A stretch of DNA of 64,000 nucleotides from contig NZ_CP108096.1 of assembly GCF_036194065.1 (NCBI RefSeq), forward strand, positions 248,001 to 312,000. Direction: 5' to 3'. Numbering within the stretch: the first letter of the stretch is position 1; each line of letters opens with the position of its first letter. The DNA comes from Streptomyces sp. NBC_00239 (GTDB taxonomy: Bacteria; Actinomycetota; Actinomycetes; Streptomycetales; Streptomycetaceae). The notes beneath the pieces were generated by a model. That model was not told where the DNA came from, searched no databases, and saw nothing but the letters and a program-made list of their open reading frames with translations. A program made the position numbers and the translations under genes. Below, piece after piece: positions 1 through 8,788 of this stretch.

Positions 1-657
1 CAGAACGCGGCGGCCGAGCAGGAGCGCCTGGCCCGGCCCTGCGAGGACTGCGGGATCCCGGACGCGGCTGGCCGGTGCCTGCTGTGCACCGAACGCCGGG
101 CCGTGGAGCGGTTGTTGGCCGAGTCCGTGGACCTTGCGGTGATGGCCCGCGCCGACCTCACCGACCCGTCGGCGGTCGCGGAGGCCACCGCGCGGTGCAC
201 GGCGGACACCCGGTTGCTGCTGGAGCAGCACCTGGACCGGCTGCGCGGTGACGGCATCGAGGACGTCGGCCTGCTGTTCGCTGCCCGGGAGGTCGTCGAG
301 AAGCTCTGCGACCAGCGACGCGAGAGCCTGAACGGTCGGCTGATGCGGACGGCCGAGGCCGAGTGCGAGGCGGACAAGGCGTACGACGCCAAGATGCGCT
401 CGGCGCACCGGTACCCGACCCGGGCGATGGCCCAGGCGGCCGCCGAACGGGCAGCGGAGGAGGCCCTGGGGCGAACGGTGGAGGTCTTGTTCGCCGACCG
501 GGCCCGGCGCCTGCGGACCGCCCGGGGCGAGCAGCCGGCTCGGCCCAGGGTGACGGACTGGGCGAGCCGCTGTGCCGAACTCGCCGACCAGCAGCTTCCC
601 GACGACCGGGCCCAGCATGCCGGGGCACGGGCCCTGGAGGCGGTGAGCGCGGCATGA
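1..657 (+). CDS. Zinc-finger-containing hypothetical protein, 5' end cut by the window
   Basis: The reading frame is open from the first base, so the start lies outside the window; a GTG at 103 is available but would cut through the likely zinc-binding part. Upstream of it the frame encodes CEDCGIPDAAGRCLLC, a Cys-x2-Cys...Cys-x2-Cys knuckle suggesting nucleic-acid or protein binding. The remaining 180 residues are charged and helical with many Ala/Arg/Glu residues. The stop (TGA, 655-657) overlaps an ATG at 654, so translation of a short downstream frame could be coupled. I do not recognise the family. Being first in a rightward run with a helix-turn-helix gene and a primase remnant, a role in plasmid replication or its control is possible but unproven. 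Confidence 0.7.
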   Translation, partial: QNAAAEQERLARPCEDCGIPDAAGRCLLCTERRAVERLLAESVDLAVMARADLTDPSAVAEATARCTADTRLLLEQHLDRLRGDGIEDVGLLFAAREVVEKLCDQRRESLNGRLMRTAEAECEADKAYDAKMRSAHRYPTRAMAQAAAERAAEEALGRTVEVLFADRARRLRTARGEQPARPRVTDWASRCAELADQQLPDDRAQHAGARALEAVSAA

Positions 658-800
658 CCACCCTCGGCATCACCACCGCCACGGTCTCGGCGCCGTACGG
701 CAGCCCACGTTCGTCCTCTTCCTCACCACCGGGATGCTGCCGGCAGGTGCGGGTGCTCCGGGATGTGGTGTCCCCCCTGCCAGCAGGGGAGATGCCATGA
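654..800 (+). CDS. Possible 48-residue coupled ORF
   Basis: A short frame starts with an ATG that overlaps the previous stop (ATGA) and ends in a TGA that overlaps the next gene's ATG (ATGA at 797-800). Such double overlap is typical of translationally coupled genes, which is the only support. The product is low-complexity (Ser/Thr/Pro-rich start, no domain), and the frame contains the GTGGTGTCCCC word at 765, so it may simply be a spacer. Treat as tentative. Confidence 0.25.
   Translation: MTTLGITTATVSAPYGSPRSSSSSPPGCCRQVRVLRDVVSPLPAGEMP
765..776 (+). repeat. Polar word GTGGTGTCCCC, first of twelve copies
   Basis: Exact copies start at 765, 7089, 23323, 29210, 33296, 37027, 42199, 44371, 48827 and 62813; one-mismatch copies at 16544 (ATGGTGTCCCC) and 53763 (TTGGTGTCCCC). 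All read on the plus strand; I found no full copy on the minus strand. Most lie between genes; 29210 is inside ligA and 37027 inside the gene at 36786. Confidence 0.8.
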
Positions 801-2113
801 CCACCAGGACTCTTCCCCGGGCCCGCCGTACCCCGGTGGTGCCGGTGTGGGAGCGGCGCCCGCTCACCCGACGCTCCCGTCGGCTGTTGCTGGAGGGCGA
901 CGTCGAGGGGCGCTACGCCGGCCGGGACGATCCTGACTCCGGCTACCGGCTCACCATGGCGCTCGCGCTCGCCTGCTCGCAGCCCGGCCGCGAATGGACG
1001 CCCGCCGACTTCCACCAGGCCCTCATCTACACGCCGACCCGGGGCGGCTGGTGGGCGCGCAGGCTCCGCGAGCGCAAGGGCACCCAGTATGCGGAGAACA
1101 AGCTCACCGCGATGCTGGACAAGGCCCGCGAGTTCGCCGCCCGCAACACCGCGATCACCGGCCGCCCGGACGCCCTGGAACGGATCAACGAGGTCCGCCA
1201 TGCCGTGGAACACCTCGCCTGGCCGTCCCGCGGCGGGGGAGCGGTCGACCAGAAGAACATCGCCGCACGCCTCACGCTGTGCGAGCGGGCCGGCGGCCTG
1301 GAGCACACCACCGCGCTGCGCCCGCACGCCGAGCGGATGGGCTGCGCGAAGTCGACCGCCGAGGCCAGCGACAAGCGGCTCGTCGAAGCCGGGTGGCTTC
1401 AGTTGCTGGAGGCCGGCACCGGCAAGAACCACGGCTCACGGTGGCGGCTGAAGATCCCCGACCACGTCACCGAGCTCCTCGCTCGTGCAGCGCCGGGACA
1501 GTTTCTGCCCCCCACTCCCGGGGAGATGGCAACTGTCCCGGATCCGCACACCTTCACCGACACCGCCGCACTCGCCTCGGTGATGGCCCACGACGCCTTC
1601 CACCACTTCGCCCACGGCACCAGCGGCGCCCGCATCCTGGCCTGCCTCGACGTCACGGAAGGACTCGCGCCCGCCCAGCTGCAGCGGGCGACCAGCCTGC
1701 ACCGCACCACCGTCGCCCGCCGACTGGACAAACTCGTCGCCGACGGCCTCGCCCGCGAGTGCGAGGGCCTGTACTACCTGGCCCCCGACCTTGCCGGCCC
1801 CGCCCGCCTCCACCCCGACGACCAGGTCCTTGCCGAGGCCGCCGAACAGCAGGGCACCGCGGGATTCGGCGAGCGCCGCAGAGCGCGGCACGCCCGAGAG
1901 CGCGCCAACTACCAGCGGTACATCGCCGAACGGAGCACCCGGGCCCGGCCCCAGCGGCCGCGTCCCGTGCTGGTTCCCGAAGGCGTCATCGACCCCGACA
2001 CCGGCGAACTCCTCGACCAACGCTGGCGCGGCTGGGACGTACGGGACCGCTACCGGCCGATCTGGAACGGACCGGATCCTGCCGACGGCCAGGAAGCGGA
2101 GCGAGCCGCATGA
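797..2113 (+). CDS. Helix-turn-helix protein, possible replication or plasmid-control protein
   Basis: The 438-residue product starts at ATG 797, chosen over an upstream in-frame start because AGGGGAG lies six bases before it. Residues about 130-215 (many basic residues, KSTAEASDKRLVEAGWLQLL) and about 270-330 (LQRATSLHRTTVARRLDKL) look like two winged-helix DNA-binding units. The C-terminal third is strongly basic. Proteins with this arrangement occur next to primase/polymerase genes on actinomycete plasmids (family impression, not searched). The stop overlaps the ATG of the next frame (ATGA at 2110), so both are probably co-translated. It may regulate or assist replication; the exact role is not readable from sequence. 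Confidence 0.75.
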   Translation: MTTRTLPRARRTPVVPVWERRPLTRRSRRLLLEGDVEGRYAGRDDPDSGYRLTMALALACSQPGREWTPADFHQALIYTPTRGGWWARRLRERKGTQYAENKLTAMLDKAREFAARNTAITGRPDALERINEVRHAVEHLAWPSRGGGAVDQKNIAARLTLCERAGGLEHTTALRPHAERMGCAKSTAEASDKRLVEAGWLQLLEAGTGKNHGSRWRLKIPDHVTELLARAAPGQFLPPTPGEMATVPDPHTFTDTAALASVMAHDAFHHFAHGTSGARILACLDVTEGLAPAQLQRATSLHRTTVARRLDKLVADGLARECEGLYYLAPDLAGPARLHPDDQVLAEAAEQQGTAGFGERRRARHARERANYQRYIAERSTRARPQRPRPVLVPEGVIDPDTGELLDQRWRGWDVRDRYRPIWNGPDPADGQEAERAA

Positions 2114-2640
2114 GCAGGACATTTGGTTCCCCGATCGGAGTCCGGCCCGCACCGCGTCCCGATCCGGAGCGGGTGGCCCGCTGGTGCGCGGCCCAGCAGT
2201 GGCCGGTCTTGCCGCTCGTGCCGGGCACCCCGAACGCCGTACCCACTCCAGCGCCCCTCAATTGTGGAACTCAGTCCCTTTCTGTCCCTGAGAACCGCGC
2301 CACAAGCCCACTGACCTGCAACGATGCCCGAGGGACCGAAGCAGGGACACCGGCCGCTACGACCGGCGCATCTTCTGGCTGCTGCCGACCGACGCATCGA
2401 AGACCGTCCCTCCCCGAACACCGTCGACGCACCCCTGGAAGCCGTCGCCCCCGAATGGTCCGGCCGGGAGAACCCGGCCGACTCAGAGCACGCGCGGGGC
2501 GGCCCTCTGCCCGACGGTCCGGCCACGACCATCCAGAGGGCAACGTGCGCGACCTCCTCGAAGTCCGAGGGCGCGGCTGGGACACCGCCGACCCCACCCG
2601 CCGCGTAGGGCTCGGCCGCCTGCCCGCGCTGGCGACATGA
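2110..2640 (+). pseudogene. Truncated remnant of a bifunctional primase/polymerase
   Basis: The frame begins with ATGA overlap to the upstream gene. Residues 19-40 (ERVARWCAAQQWPVLPLVPG) match the start of actinomycete plasmid Prim-Pol proteins, in which this segment precedes a Cys-rich loop and the archaeo-eukaryotic primase fold. After about residue 42 the similarity disappears: the remainder is Pro/Arg-rich, lacks the expected catalytic Asp motifs, and stops at 176 residues, whereas the full family runs to several hundred. I therefore call it a decayed primase whose catalytic part was lost. If replication depends on such a primase, a full copy should lie elsewhere on the replicon. Confidence 0.5.
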
Positions 2641-2727
2641 GCACGATTCGCTGCGCCGCAGAAAGAGGCAACGTGCAACACATCCAACAGCCTTCCCGAC
2701 CAACCGAGTTGATCCGAGACTGACCGC

Positions 2728-3405
2728 ATGACCAGCGACCTCATGGGCTCCCAGTCCCCGCATGCCCTCATCCAGACCGTGATCACGAGCTACGGCGACG
2801 GCCACCACGACGCACCCCGGGGCGACGCACTGCGCGTGGATACCCGCCCGCTGCGCAACCCGCCCGAGGACCCGGCCATGCGCGACCGGATGCTCCATTC
2901 CACCGGCCTGGATCCCGAGGTGCGCGCCTACGTCCTCAGCTCGCCCGGAGCCGAGCGCCTCATCGACCGCAGCACCCGGCGCGCGCTCGCGCTCCTTGGG
3001 CAGGCGAGGGCCGGCCGGCGCGTCGACCTGCACGTGGTCTGCGGGGGCGGCCGCCACCGGTCGGTCGCAGTCGCCGAAGAGGTGGCCGAGCGCCTGCGCG
3101 CCGCCGGCTACGGCGTGGAGACCGAACACCCGCACATCACCCGGCCGATCCTGCGGTGGCATCCGCTGCTCACTGAGCACGAACTGGCCGCGCTCCGGCT
3201 CCTCGCGCGCGGCTGGCACCATCTGGAGGTCGCCAAGGAGCTCAGCGTGCGCCCGGAGACCGCGGGCCGGCTGCTATATCGCGTGCAGATCCATCTCCAC
3301 GCGCGCACCCTCTACGAGGCCGTCGCGCAGGGGTGCGCACTCGGCATCATCGACCCCGCACCGCCGGGATATCCCGACAGGCGCAGCACACCCCCGGCGC
3401 CCTGA
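2728..3405 (+). CDS. RapZ C-terminal-like domain fused to LuxR-type helix-turn-helix
   Basis: The 225-residue product has two parts. Residues about 35-135 carry DTRPLRNPPEDP, LDPEVRAYVL and VVCGGGRHRSVAVAEEVA, the signature segments of the RapZ C-terminal domain (in Enterobacteria the part that binds small RNA and senses a metabolite). Residues about 146-208 (LTEHELAALRLLARGWHHLEVAKELSV at the start, then a recognition helix) form a LuxR/GerE-type DNA-binding domain. The fusion implies a regulator in which the RapZ-like part is the sensor; the N-terminal kinase-like half of RapZ is absent. It stands alone 87 bases after the primase remnant; I saw no strong ribosome site before ATG 2728. Ligand and targets are unknown. 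Confidence 0.7.
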   Translation: MTSDLMGSQSPHALIQTVITSYGDGHHDAPRGDALRVDTRPLRNPPEDPAMRDRMLHSTGLDPEVRAYVLSSPGAERLIDRSTRRALALLGQARAGRRVDLHVVCGGGRHRSVAVAEEVAERLRAAGYGVETEHPHITRPILRWHPLLTEHELAALRLLARGWHHLEVAKELSVRPETAGRLLYRVQIHLHARTLYEAVAQGCALGIIDPAPPGYPDRRSTPPAP

Positions 3406-3601
3406 TGCCGTCACGCTCGCCCTCCCCGCCCGGCCACAGCGCCAGGGGAGCGGGACGCCGACGGCGAGCAGGGCCCGGAGCGGTCCGCAGGATCGCCCGT
3501 CCGGCGGGATTCCGGTGATCGCGCATGTCGCGCCCTGCCGTGCGGGACAATCGCCGCGGCGGGCACGGCGCCCGGGGCCGGCACGATGCACGGGCGGGGC
3601 G

Positions 3602-6370
3602 ATGCAGGACGTACGGGAGCTGCTGGCCGAATACGGCCAGGTCCACAGCGACGAACTACCGGCGCAGGACCGCCACCGGCTCCTGGTCGAGGTGGTGACA
3701 ACCCTGATCCGGCGCGCCGACCCCGACGCGACAAGCGCCCACCGCTCACCCGACGAGCCGGCCGTCTTCTTCGAACTCGCCGGACGCGACTACGCGATCA
3801 CCGTGTCGGCCGCGGCCGGCGACGACGCACCCGAGGCGGCCCGCGCCGCGGTGCGCGCCCGCGAACGAGACCTCGGGCAAGGGGTGCGATGGATCCTGCT
3901 CTGCGCGAGGGTCGAGGGCCACGAGATCGACGACGCCGTGAGCAGCGTCCTGTCGGCGCAGGGCGTTCTCCTGGACCGTGACCATCTCGAGGCCGCCGTC
4001 TGCGACCTCGCCTCCCTCGCGTCCCTGATCCGCGCGGCCTTCCGCCCGCCGCGGCCGCCGCACACCCTGCTGCACGACCTTCTGCTGGAACAGCCTCCGG
4101 AGCCGGCCCCGGCACTGGCCCTGGCGGCCCGCCCGGCCGGCGCGGCGAGCGTGCCGTCCCGGCCGGCGGCGGGCGTCGACCTCTGTGTCGTCATGGCGGG
4201 CGAGTCCTGGCCGCTGCGGCCGACCGGGATGGCCTGGGAGTCCGCCGACCGTGCGCTGCTCACCACCGACACCGGTCTGGCCGAGGTGGACCTGCAGCGG
4301 GGAGGGACCAGGTGGCGGCTGCCGCTCCCCGGCGTCCACGGTGATGCGCAGGTGCTGCCCGACGGCACGGTGTGGGTGCTGTGCGGGCCGGCTGCGGTGA
4401 GGTGGCGCGACGGCGTACTGCAGGCGGCCGGCGGCGGATTCGAGGCGAACGCCAACCTGCTGCTGGGCCCCGACGCGAGCGTGTGGGTCCTGTCCGGATC
4501 CGGAGCGACCCTCGGCGCCGGCACCGGCTCGACCCTGGCGCTCACCCGGCTCGCCGAGCAGGTGGGCGACCAGCAGCGCTTCTCCCTCGACTTCGACGCG
4601 GCGGTCCGCTCGGCCGCCTGGCTCGGCGAGCGGCGCTTCCTCCTCGCCGCCGGCGGACACAGCGCCGTCGTCGACCTCGCCGTCAGCACCAGCGCCCGGG
4701 GACGCGAGGACTGGATGCCGACCCCGGTGTCCTACCCGGGACATCTGGCGTACCGCGGCGGGAACACCGTCCTGGTGGCCGGACGCTCCGGCTCGGGGGT
4801 CGGCGTGGAAGTGCACGCCCTCGACGCGGCCGGCCGCACCAGCGACGCGGTCGCCGAGGTGCAGCTCGGCGACGTACTCGGGCTCCTCCAGAGCCCGGCG
4901 GGCGGCCCCGCGTACCTGCTGGGATCCCTGCCGACCAACGACGTCAACGCCGTCCACCCCGTCCTGATGAAGATCACCGGCCACGTCCCCGCCGACGCAC
5001 CCACGGCCGGGGACCTCGCGCCACCGCCGGCCGACGACCCGTACGACGCGGTGCGCCGCCAGGCCCGCGGAGTGAAGAAGGACTACGCGCTTGAGAAGTT
5101 CCCGCTGCCGGACGGCCAGGGCGGCATGGGCATCGTCCACGAGGCCGTGCACAAGGAGACCGGCACCGTCGTCGCGTTCAAGAAGCCGCGCTCGCTGCGC
5201 GAGAACCTGACCGCGAGGATGCTGCGCGAGATCGAGGTGGCGCAGAAGCTCGGCGCCAACCGCCACGTGATGCCCGTCCTCGACTCCAGCCCCCGGGCCG
5301 AGTGGTTCGTCATGCCGATGGCCCAGAACACCGCCGAAGGCCTCCAGCCCGAGCTGCAGCGCGACGAGGCGCAACTGCGCGCCCTGGTCGACGCGGTCGC
5401 CTCCGCGCTGACCGACGCCCACCGCCTGGACTACCTGCACCGCGACATCAAACCCGCCAACATCCTCCTCCTCGACGGCCGTTGGGTCCTCGGCGACTGG
5501 GGCATCGTGCGCCGTCCCCGCGGGCAGACGACCAACCCCAAGCGCACCGGCACCACGATCGGGACCGCCGAGTTCGGCGCCCCCGAACTGTCCGTCGATC
5601 CGCACAACGCCACCCCGGCCAGCGACATCTACAGCCTGGGCAAGGTCATCGGCTGGCTGCTCACCGGCCTTCCCCCGGAGGTGAACGTGCCGCTGCTGCC
5701 GGCCGGGCCCTGGCGCGGCGTCGTACGGCGGTGCACCTACCGCGATCCGCTCCAGCGCCCGCAGACGATCGCCGACTTCCTCGACCTGGTCGAGCAGGAG
5801 ATGGCACCGGAGATCGACCTCCCCGTTGCGCGGGCCCACCAGGTCCTGGCGGCAGCCCAGCAGGGAGACACCGACGCCGCCCGTCGGCTGCTGGCTCTGG
5901 CCGCCGACCACGGCGACGACTACGAGCTCTACCTGGACGTCCTGCCCGGCCTGGACATGGACACGGCCGCGCCGCTCCTGCTGGACCACCCCGAGCAGAC
6001 CCGCACCCTGGTGGAGGCGATGACCGCACACGTCCGGGGCGACGGCACCGGCTGGCCGCACTGGAACGAGTCCAAGCGGGCCATCGCCTGGCTGCGCGGC
6101 GTCGCCCGCCACGCTGCCGAGGAGGAGCAGTGGGACCTCCTGGAGGAGGCCGCCCGCGGCATGTGCACCTGGGACGAGGCGTCCAACGAGTTCGACCAGC
6201 AGATCGCGACGCGGGACTGGCTGCGCCGTCTGCACGGCCAGGCAGCCCGGATCCTCGCCGGGGTGCTGCACGAGCATCCCGGCAGCGCCCGCTACTACTA
6301 CGAACTCGCGGGCGAACGGGCCGTGGACATGGCCATCCGCAACGCCGTCAACCCCTCGACCAGCAACTGA
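3602..6370 (+). CDS. Large Ser/Thr protein kinase with N-terminal sensor-like regions
   Basis: The 922-residue product is read from ATG 3602; the frame stays open further upstream but that stretch is not protein-like. Residues about 1-150 form an alpha/beta region with some resemblance to restriction-endonuclease-fold sensor domains (weak). Residues about 195-470 contain repeated beta-rich units with W/G-D patterns, suggesting a beta-propeller. A protein kinase domain covers about 490-745: glycine-rich loop (GQGGMGIV), candidate Lys near 526, catalytic loop HRDIKPANILL near 612, and DWG in place of DFG near 631. The last 180 residues are helical. No transmembrane segment is seen, so it is probably cytosolic. 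Such multidomain kinases occur in stress and phage-defence loci, but no partner identifies this one. Confidence 0.8.
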   Translation: MQDVRELLAEYGQVHSDELPAQDRHRLLVEVVTTLIRRADPDATSAHRSPDEPAVFFELAGRDYAITVSAAAGDDAPEAARAAVRARERDLGQGVRWILLCARVEGHEIDDAVSSVLSAQGVLLDRDHLEAAVCDLASLASLIRAAFRPPRPPHTLLHDLLLEQPPEPAPALALAARPAGAASVPSRPAAGVDLCVVMAGESWPLRPTGMAWESADRALLTTDTGLAEVDLQRGGTRWRLPLPGVHGDAQVLPDGTVWVLCGPAAVRWRDGVLQAAGGGFEANANLLLGPDASVWVLSGSGATLGAGTGSTLALTRLAEQVGDQQRFSLDFDAAVRSAAWLGERRFLLAAGGHSAVVDLAVSTSARGREDWMPTPVSYPGHLAYRGGNTVLVAGRSGSGVGVEVHALDAAGRTSDAVAEVQLGDVLGLLQSPAGGPAYLLGSLPTNDVNAVHPVLMKITGHVPADAPTAGDLAPPPADDPYDAVRRQARGVKKDYALEKFPLPDGQGGMGIVHEAVHKETGTVVAFKKPRSLRENLTARMLREIEVAQKLGANRHVMPVLDSSPRAEWFVMPMAQNTAEGLQPELQRDEAQLRALVDAVASALTDAHRLDYLHRDIKPANILLLDGRWVLGDWGIVRRPRGQTTNPKRTGTTIGTAEFGAPELSVDPHNATPASDIYSLGKVIGWLLTGLPPEVNVPLLPAGPWRGVVRRCTYRDPLQRPQTIADFLDLVEQEMAPEIDLPVARAHQVLAAAQQGDTDAARRLLALAADHGDDYELYLDVLPGLDMDTAAPLLLDHPEQTRTLVEAMTAHVRGDGTGWPHWNESKRAIAWLRGVARHAAEEEQWDLLEEAARGMCTWDEASNEFDQQIATRDWLRRLHGQAARILAGVLHEHPGSARYYYELAGERAVDMAIRNAVNPSTSN

Positions 6371-6483
6371 CCGCACAGCGCTGAGGCACCCACGCTGCAC
6401 GGCCGGTCGCGTTCGCGAAATCCGCCTGGCCGGCGGCAACGGATGCCGGCGCGCGTACGCCTCGCGAGGCGGGGCAGCGCCGG

Positions 6484-6999
6484 CTATGCCTTCATCTGGG
6501 CCAGCTCCCCGACGGCCTCCAGGGACGCGGTACTGAGCTGAGCGGCCTCTGCCTCGCCGAGGACACCGCGAGCGAAGTGCAGAGTGGCCTGCCGTGGAAG
6601 AACACGCGTGTTGAACGCGCTCCTGGCCTGCAACAGGGAGTTGCCGAAATGGCGTGCGCTGTTCCGTAGGTCCGACGGGTCGCCGGACCGGGCAGCGGCG
6701 ACCAGGACGAGCGCGTTCTCGGCGACCTCCTGCTGCTCCCTGCGTACGGTGCGCGCCGCGTCGACGGCGAAGTAGAGGGTCACCGGGACGAGCGGGAGGA
6801 GGGCCGACGCGGCGAAGTCGGCGGTCAGCATCTCGTCCCAGCTGATGTCCATCCACCACATGAGCAGGGGGGAGACGGCGGCGGTGAGTATCGGCCAGGC
6901 GATGGCCGACCCCCACGCCGCAGCGGCGAACCGCCGTCGCACTGCGGCCGGGGTCAGCGCCGGGGCAGGTGCTTCCTCGTCCTTCATGAAGAGCATCAT
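6484..6999 (-). CDS. Small membrane protein with two transmembrane segments
   Basis: The 171-residue product has hydrophobic segments at about 27-48 (WGSAIAWPILTAAVSPLLMW) and 60-80 (ADFAASALLPLVPVTLYFAV), followed by a cytoplasmic helical tail of about 90 residues. Start choice is uncertain among three nearby ATG codons. It is the last gene of the long leftward series, separated by 130 bases from the nuclease gene, and converges with the kinase gene. In that position it could anchor or be the effector of a defence-like operon, but no family was recognised. Confidence 0.6.
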   Translation of the reverse strand: MMLFMKDEEAPAPALTPAAVRRRFAAAAWGSAIAWPILTAAVSPLLMWWMDISWDEMLTADFAASALLPLVPVTLYFAVDAARTVRREQQEVAENALVLVAAARSGDPSDLRNSARHFGNSLLQARSAFNTRVLPRQATLHFARGVLGEAEAAQLSTASLEAVGELAQMKA

Positions 7000-7129
7000 G
7001 CCTGCTCACACGGTCAGGCCGTCGACGAGGGGGCGGCCTGACCGCGGGAATCGAGTGGTCGGCACGTTCGACGGCGAGGGCGCCGGACGTGGTGTCCCCC
7101 CGGACAGGGCGCCCCATTCGCGCACGGTG

Positions 7130-8623
7130 TCACCGGGCTGGCCCCCTGCCGGGGCCTCGGGGCCGCGCGAACGGAATGGCCGACCAGCCCTGCTCCAGAA
7201 CCGCGTTGTGATCCAGGAACTTGTATCCCTGGAACAGCGGCCGCAGCGCCGCGCCACCGCCGGCGGCGCTCGCGCGCAGCACGTCGGCCAGGCTTGTGCC
7301 GGTGATGGTGACCGCGTCCTCCAGTTCCTGGATGGCGGTCACGGTCACTGGCACGCTGGTCGACGGCAGCTCGCTCCGGTGTTCGGGCGTGTTGATCTGG
7401 TGGAACTGCTCGGCGGTGACCACCATGCCGACCATCGGACGATCCCGCGGGATGTGGTCGAACTCGGGGTGCGCCCCGGAGCGGATGCGGTCCGCCGAGT
7501 TGTCGACCTGTTTGAAGGCCTTGCGGAACTGGCTGTCCAGGATCGTGGTGAAGTTCTCCGCGCCCAGGCGCAGCGCCTCGCCCGGCCTGGTCGACTTGAC
7601 CTCGACCAGGAGCACCAGGTCCGGGAAGACCACGATCCAGTCGACCGACTTCCCCTTCTGCTTCTTGGGCAGCTTGTACTCCACCTCGGCGTGCACCTCG
7701 GCGTCGGCGAGCAGGGCGAGCTGGCGGCCCACGTACCGTTCGAACAGGTGGCCCAGGTCGCGGGTGAAGGCCTTGCCCCGCTCCGAGTTGTTGTCGCCCC
7801 CGGTGTAGTACAAGCCGAGCGGTGTGGCCTTGGCGAGCACCGCGGCCGGGACCGGCACGAGGTACCCGCCGGGCATCCCGCTGACCAGGGGGCGGGACCG
7901 CAGGGGGTTGTGGGTGTAGCGCCTCACGAGAGGGTCGGCACCAGCGGGGAAGCTCGTACGGAGCCTGAGCTTGGTGGTGGCGAAGTGCCGCCGCAGCACA
8001 GCCTTGACCTGGGCAGGAGAGCGCAGATGGTCGAACTCGACGTAGTCCCGGGCCGGGTACCACTCCACGGCGAACCGGCCCCGGCGGCGCGGGTCCGGGT
8101 GGTGGGTGGCGCAGGCCCAGACGAGTTCGGCGAGGCCGACGTAGTCGGTCAGCGAGCAGCCGAGCAACTCGTGATCCCATCCGGGGCGGACGACTTCCAG
8201 ACCGTCGGGCTGAGGCGTCTGCTGGAGCAGGGCGACGGACCGGCTGAGCTGCGCGTAGTCGCTCTCCTGCCAGCCGCCCTGCTGGTGGGTGACGCGCTGG
8301 AGGAAGCGCTCCAGCCGGAATCCGTCGTCGGGGTCGTGGGTGACCGGGTCGTCCAGGGCCAGGTAGAGGCCGACGATCTCCGCGAGGTCGTCGCTCGTTG
8401 CCGCCGGCCTGGCGTCGCTTCCCAGAGCCAGGGACACCCACGCCGCATCCTGCAGGGCCCACGGACCGTACGGGCCGAGAGCCCGCTTCCCGAGGTCACG
8501 GACGGCCGGAAGCCCAGGGCTGGTGGCCGCGATCAGCCGGACCAGCGAGTCCGGCGAGTGGCGCAGAACGCGCTCGATGTACCGGTGCTCCGGCACGGGG
8601 CGCGAGGGAAGGAGATGCCGCAT
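7130..8623 (-). CDS. PD-(D/E)XK nuclease domain protein
   Basis: The 497-residue product carries an Asp at 328 (SVDWIVVF) followed by Glu341-x-Lys343 (LLVEVKS), the catalytic layout of restriction-endonuclease-fold nucleases, within about residues 290-400. The N-terminal 280 residues are helical and mixed and were not recognised. It lies 165 bases downstream of an NTPase gene in the same orientation, separated by a stretch with a run of ten C residues at 8672-8681. No strong ribosome site precedes the ATG, so the start is less certain. A DNA-cleaving effector role next to a STAND-like NTPase would fit an anti-phage module; that is inference. Confidence 0.7.
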   Translation of the reverse strand: MRHLLPSRPVPEHRYIERVLRHSPDSLVRLIAATSPGLPAVRDLGKRALGPYGPWALQDAAWVSLALGSDARPAATSDDLAEIVGLYLALDDPVTHDPDDGFRLERFLQRVTHQQGGWQESDYAQLSRSVALLQQTPQPDGLEVVRPGWDHELLGCSLTDYVGLAELVWACATHHPDPRRRGRFAVEWYPARDYVEFDHLRSPAQVKAVLRRHFATTKLRLRTSFPAGADPLVRRYTHNPLRSRPLVSGMPGGYLVPVPAAVLAKATPLGLYYTGGDNNSERGKAFTRDLGHLFERYVGRQLALLADAEVHAEVEYKLPKKQKGKSVDWIVVFPDLVLLVEVKSTRPGEALRLGAENFTTILDSQFRKAFKQVDNSADRIRSGAHPEFDHIPRDRPMVGMVVTAEQFHQINTPEHRSELPSTSVPVTVTAIQELEDAVTITGTSLADVLRASAAGGGAALRPLFQGYKFLDHNAVLEQGWSAIPFARPRGPGRGPAR

Positions 8624-8788
8624 ACCCGGGATTCTTCACCCCGCCTGACCTGCCGCGTACCGAGTTTCCCGCCCCCCCCCCAGAACACTACGAAGCCTCC
8701 GCCTGCCGGACAAAGCCACCAACTTCCTGCGCACTGCCGCCCTGGAGTCCGCCAGCCGCAGCGCTCGATCAGGCGTCACCGGTGGGCG

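Noticed and set aside
3746..7117. 1123-codon minus-strand frame opposite the kinase gene
   Set aside because: Composition is Gly/Arg/Val-rich without domains, and the opposite strand encodes a clear kinase.
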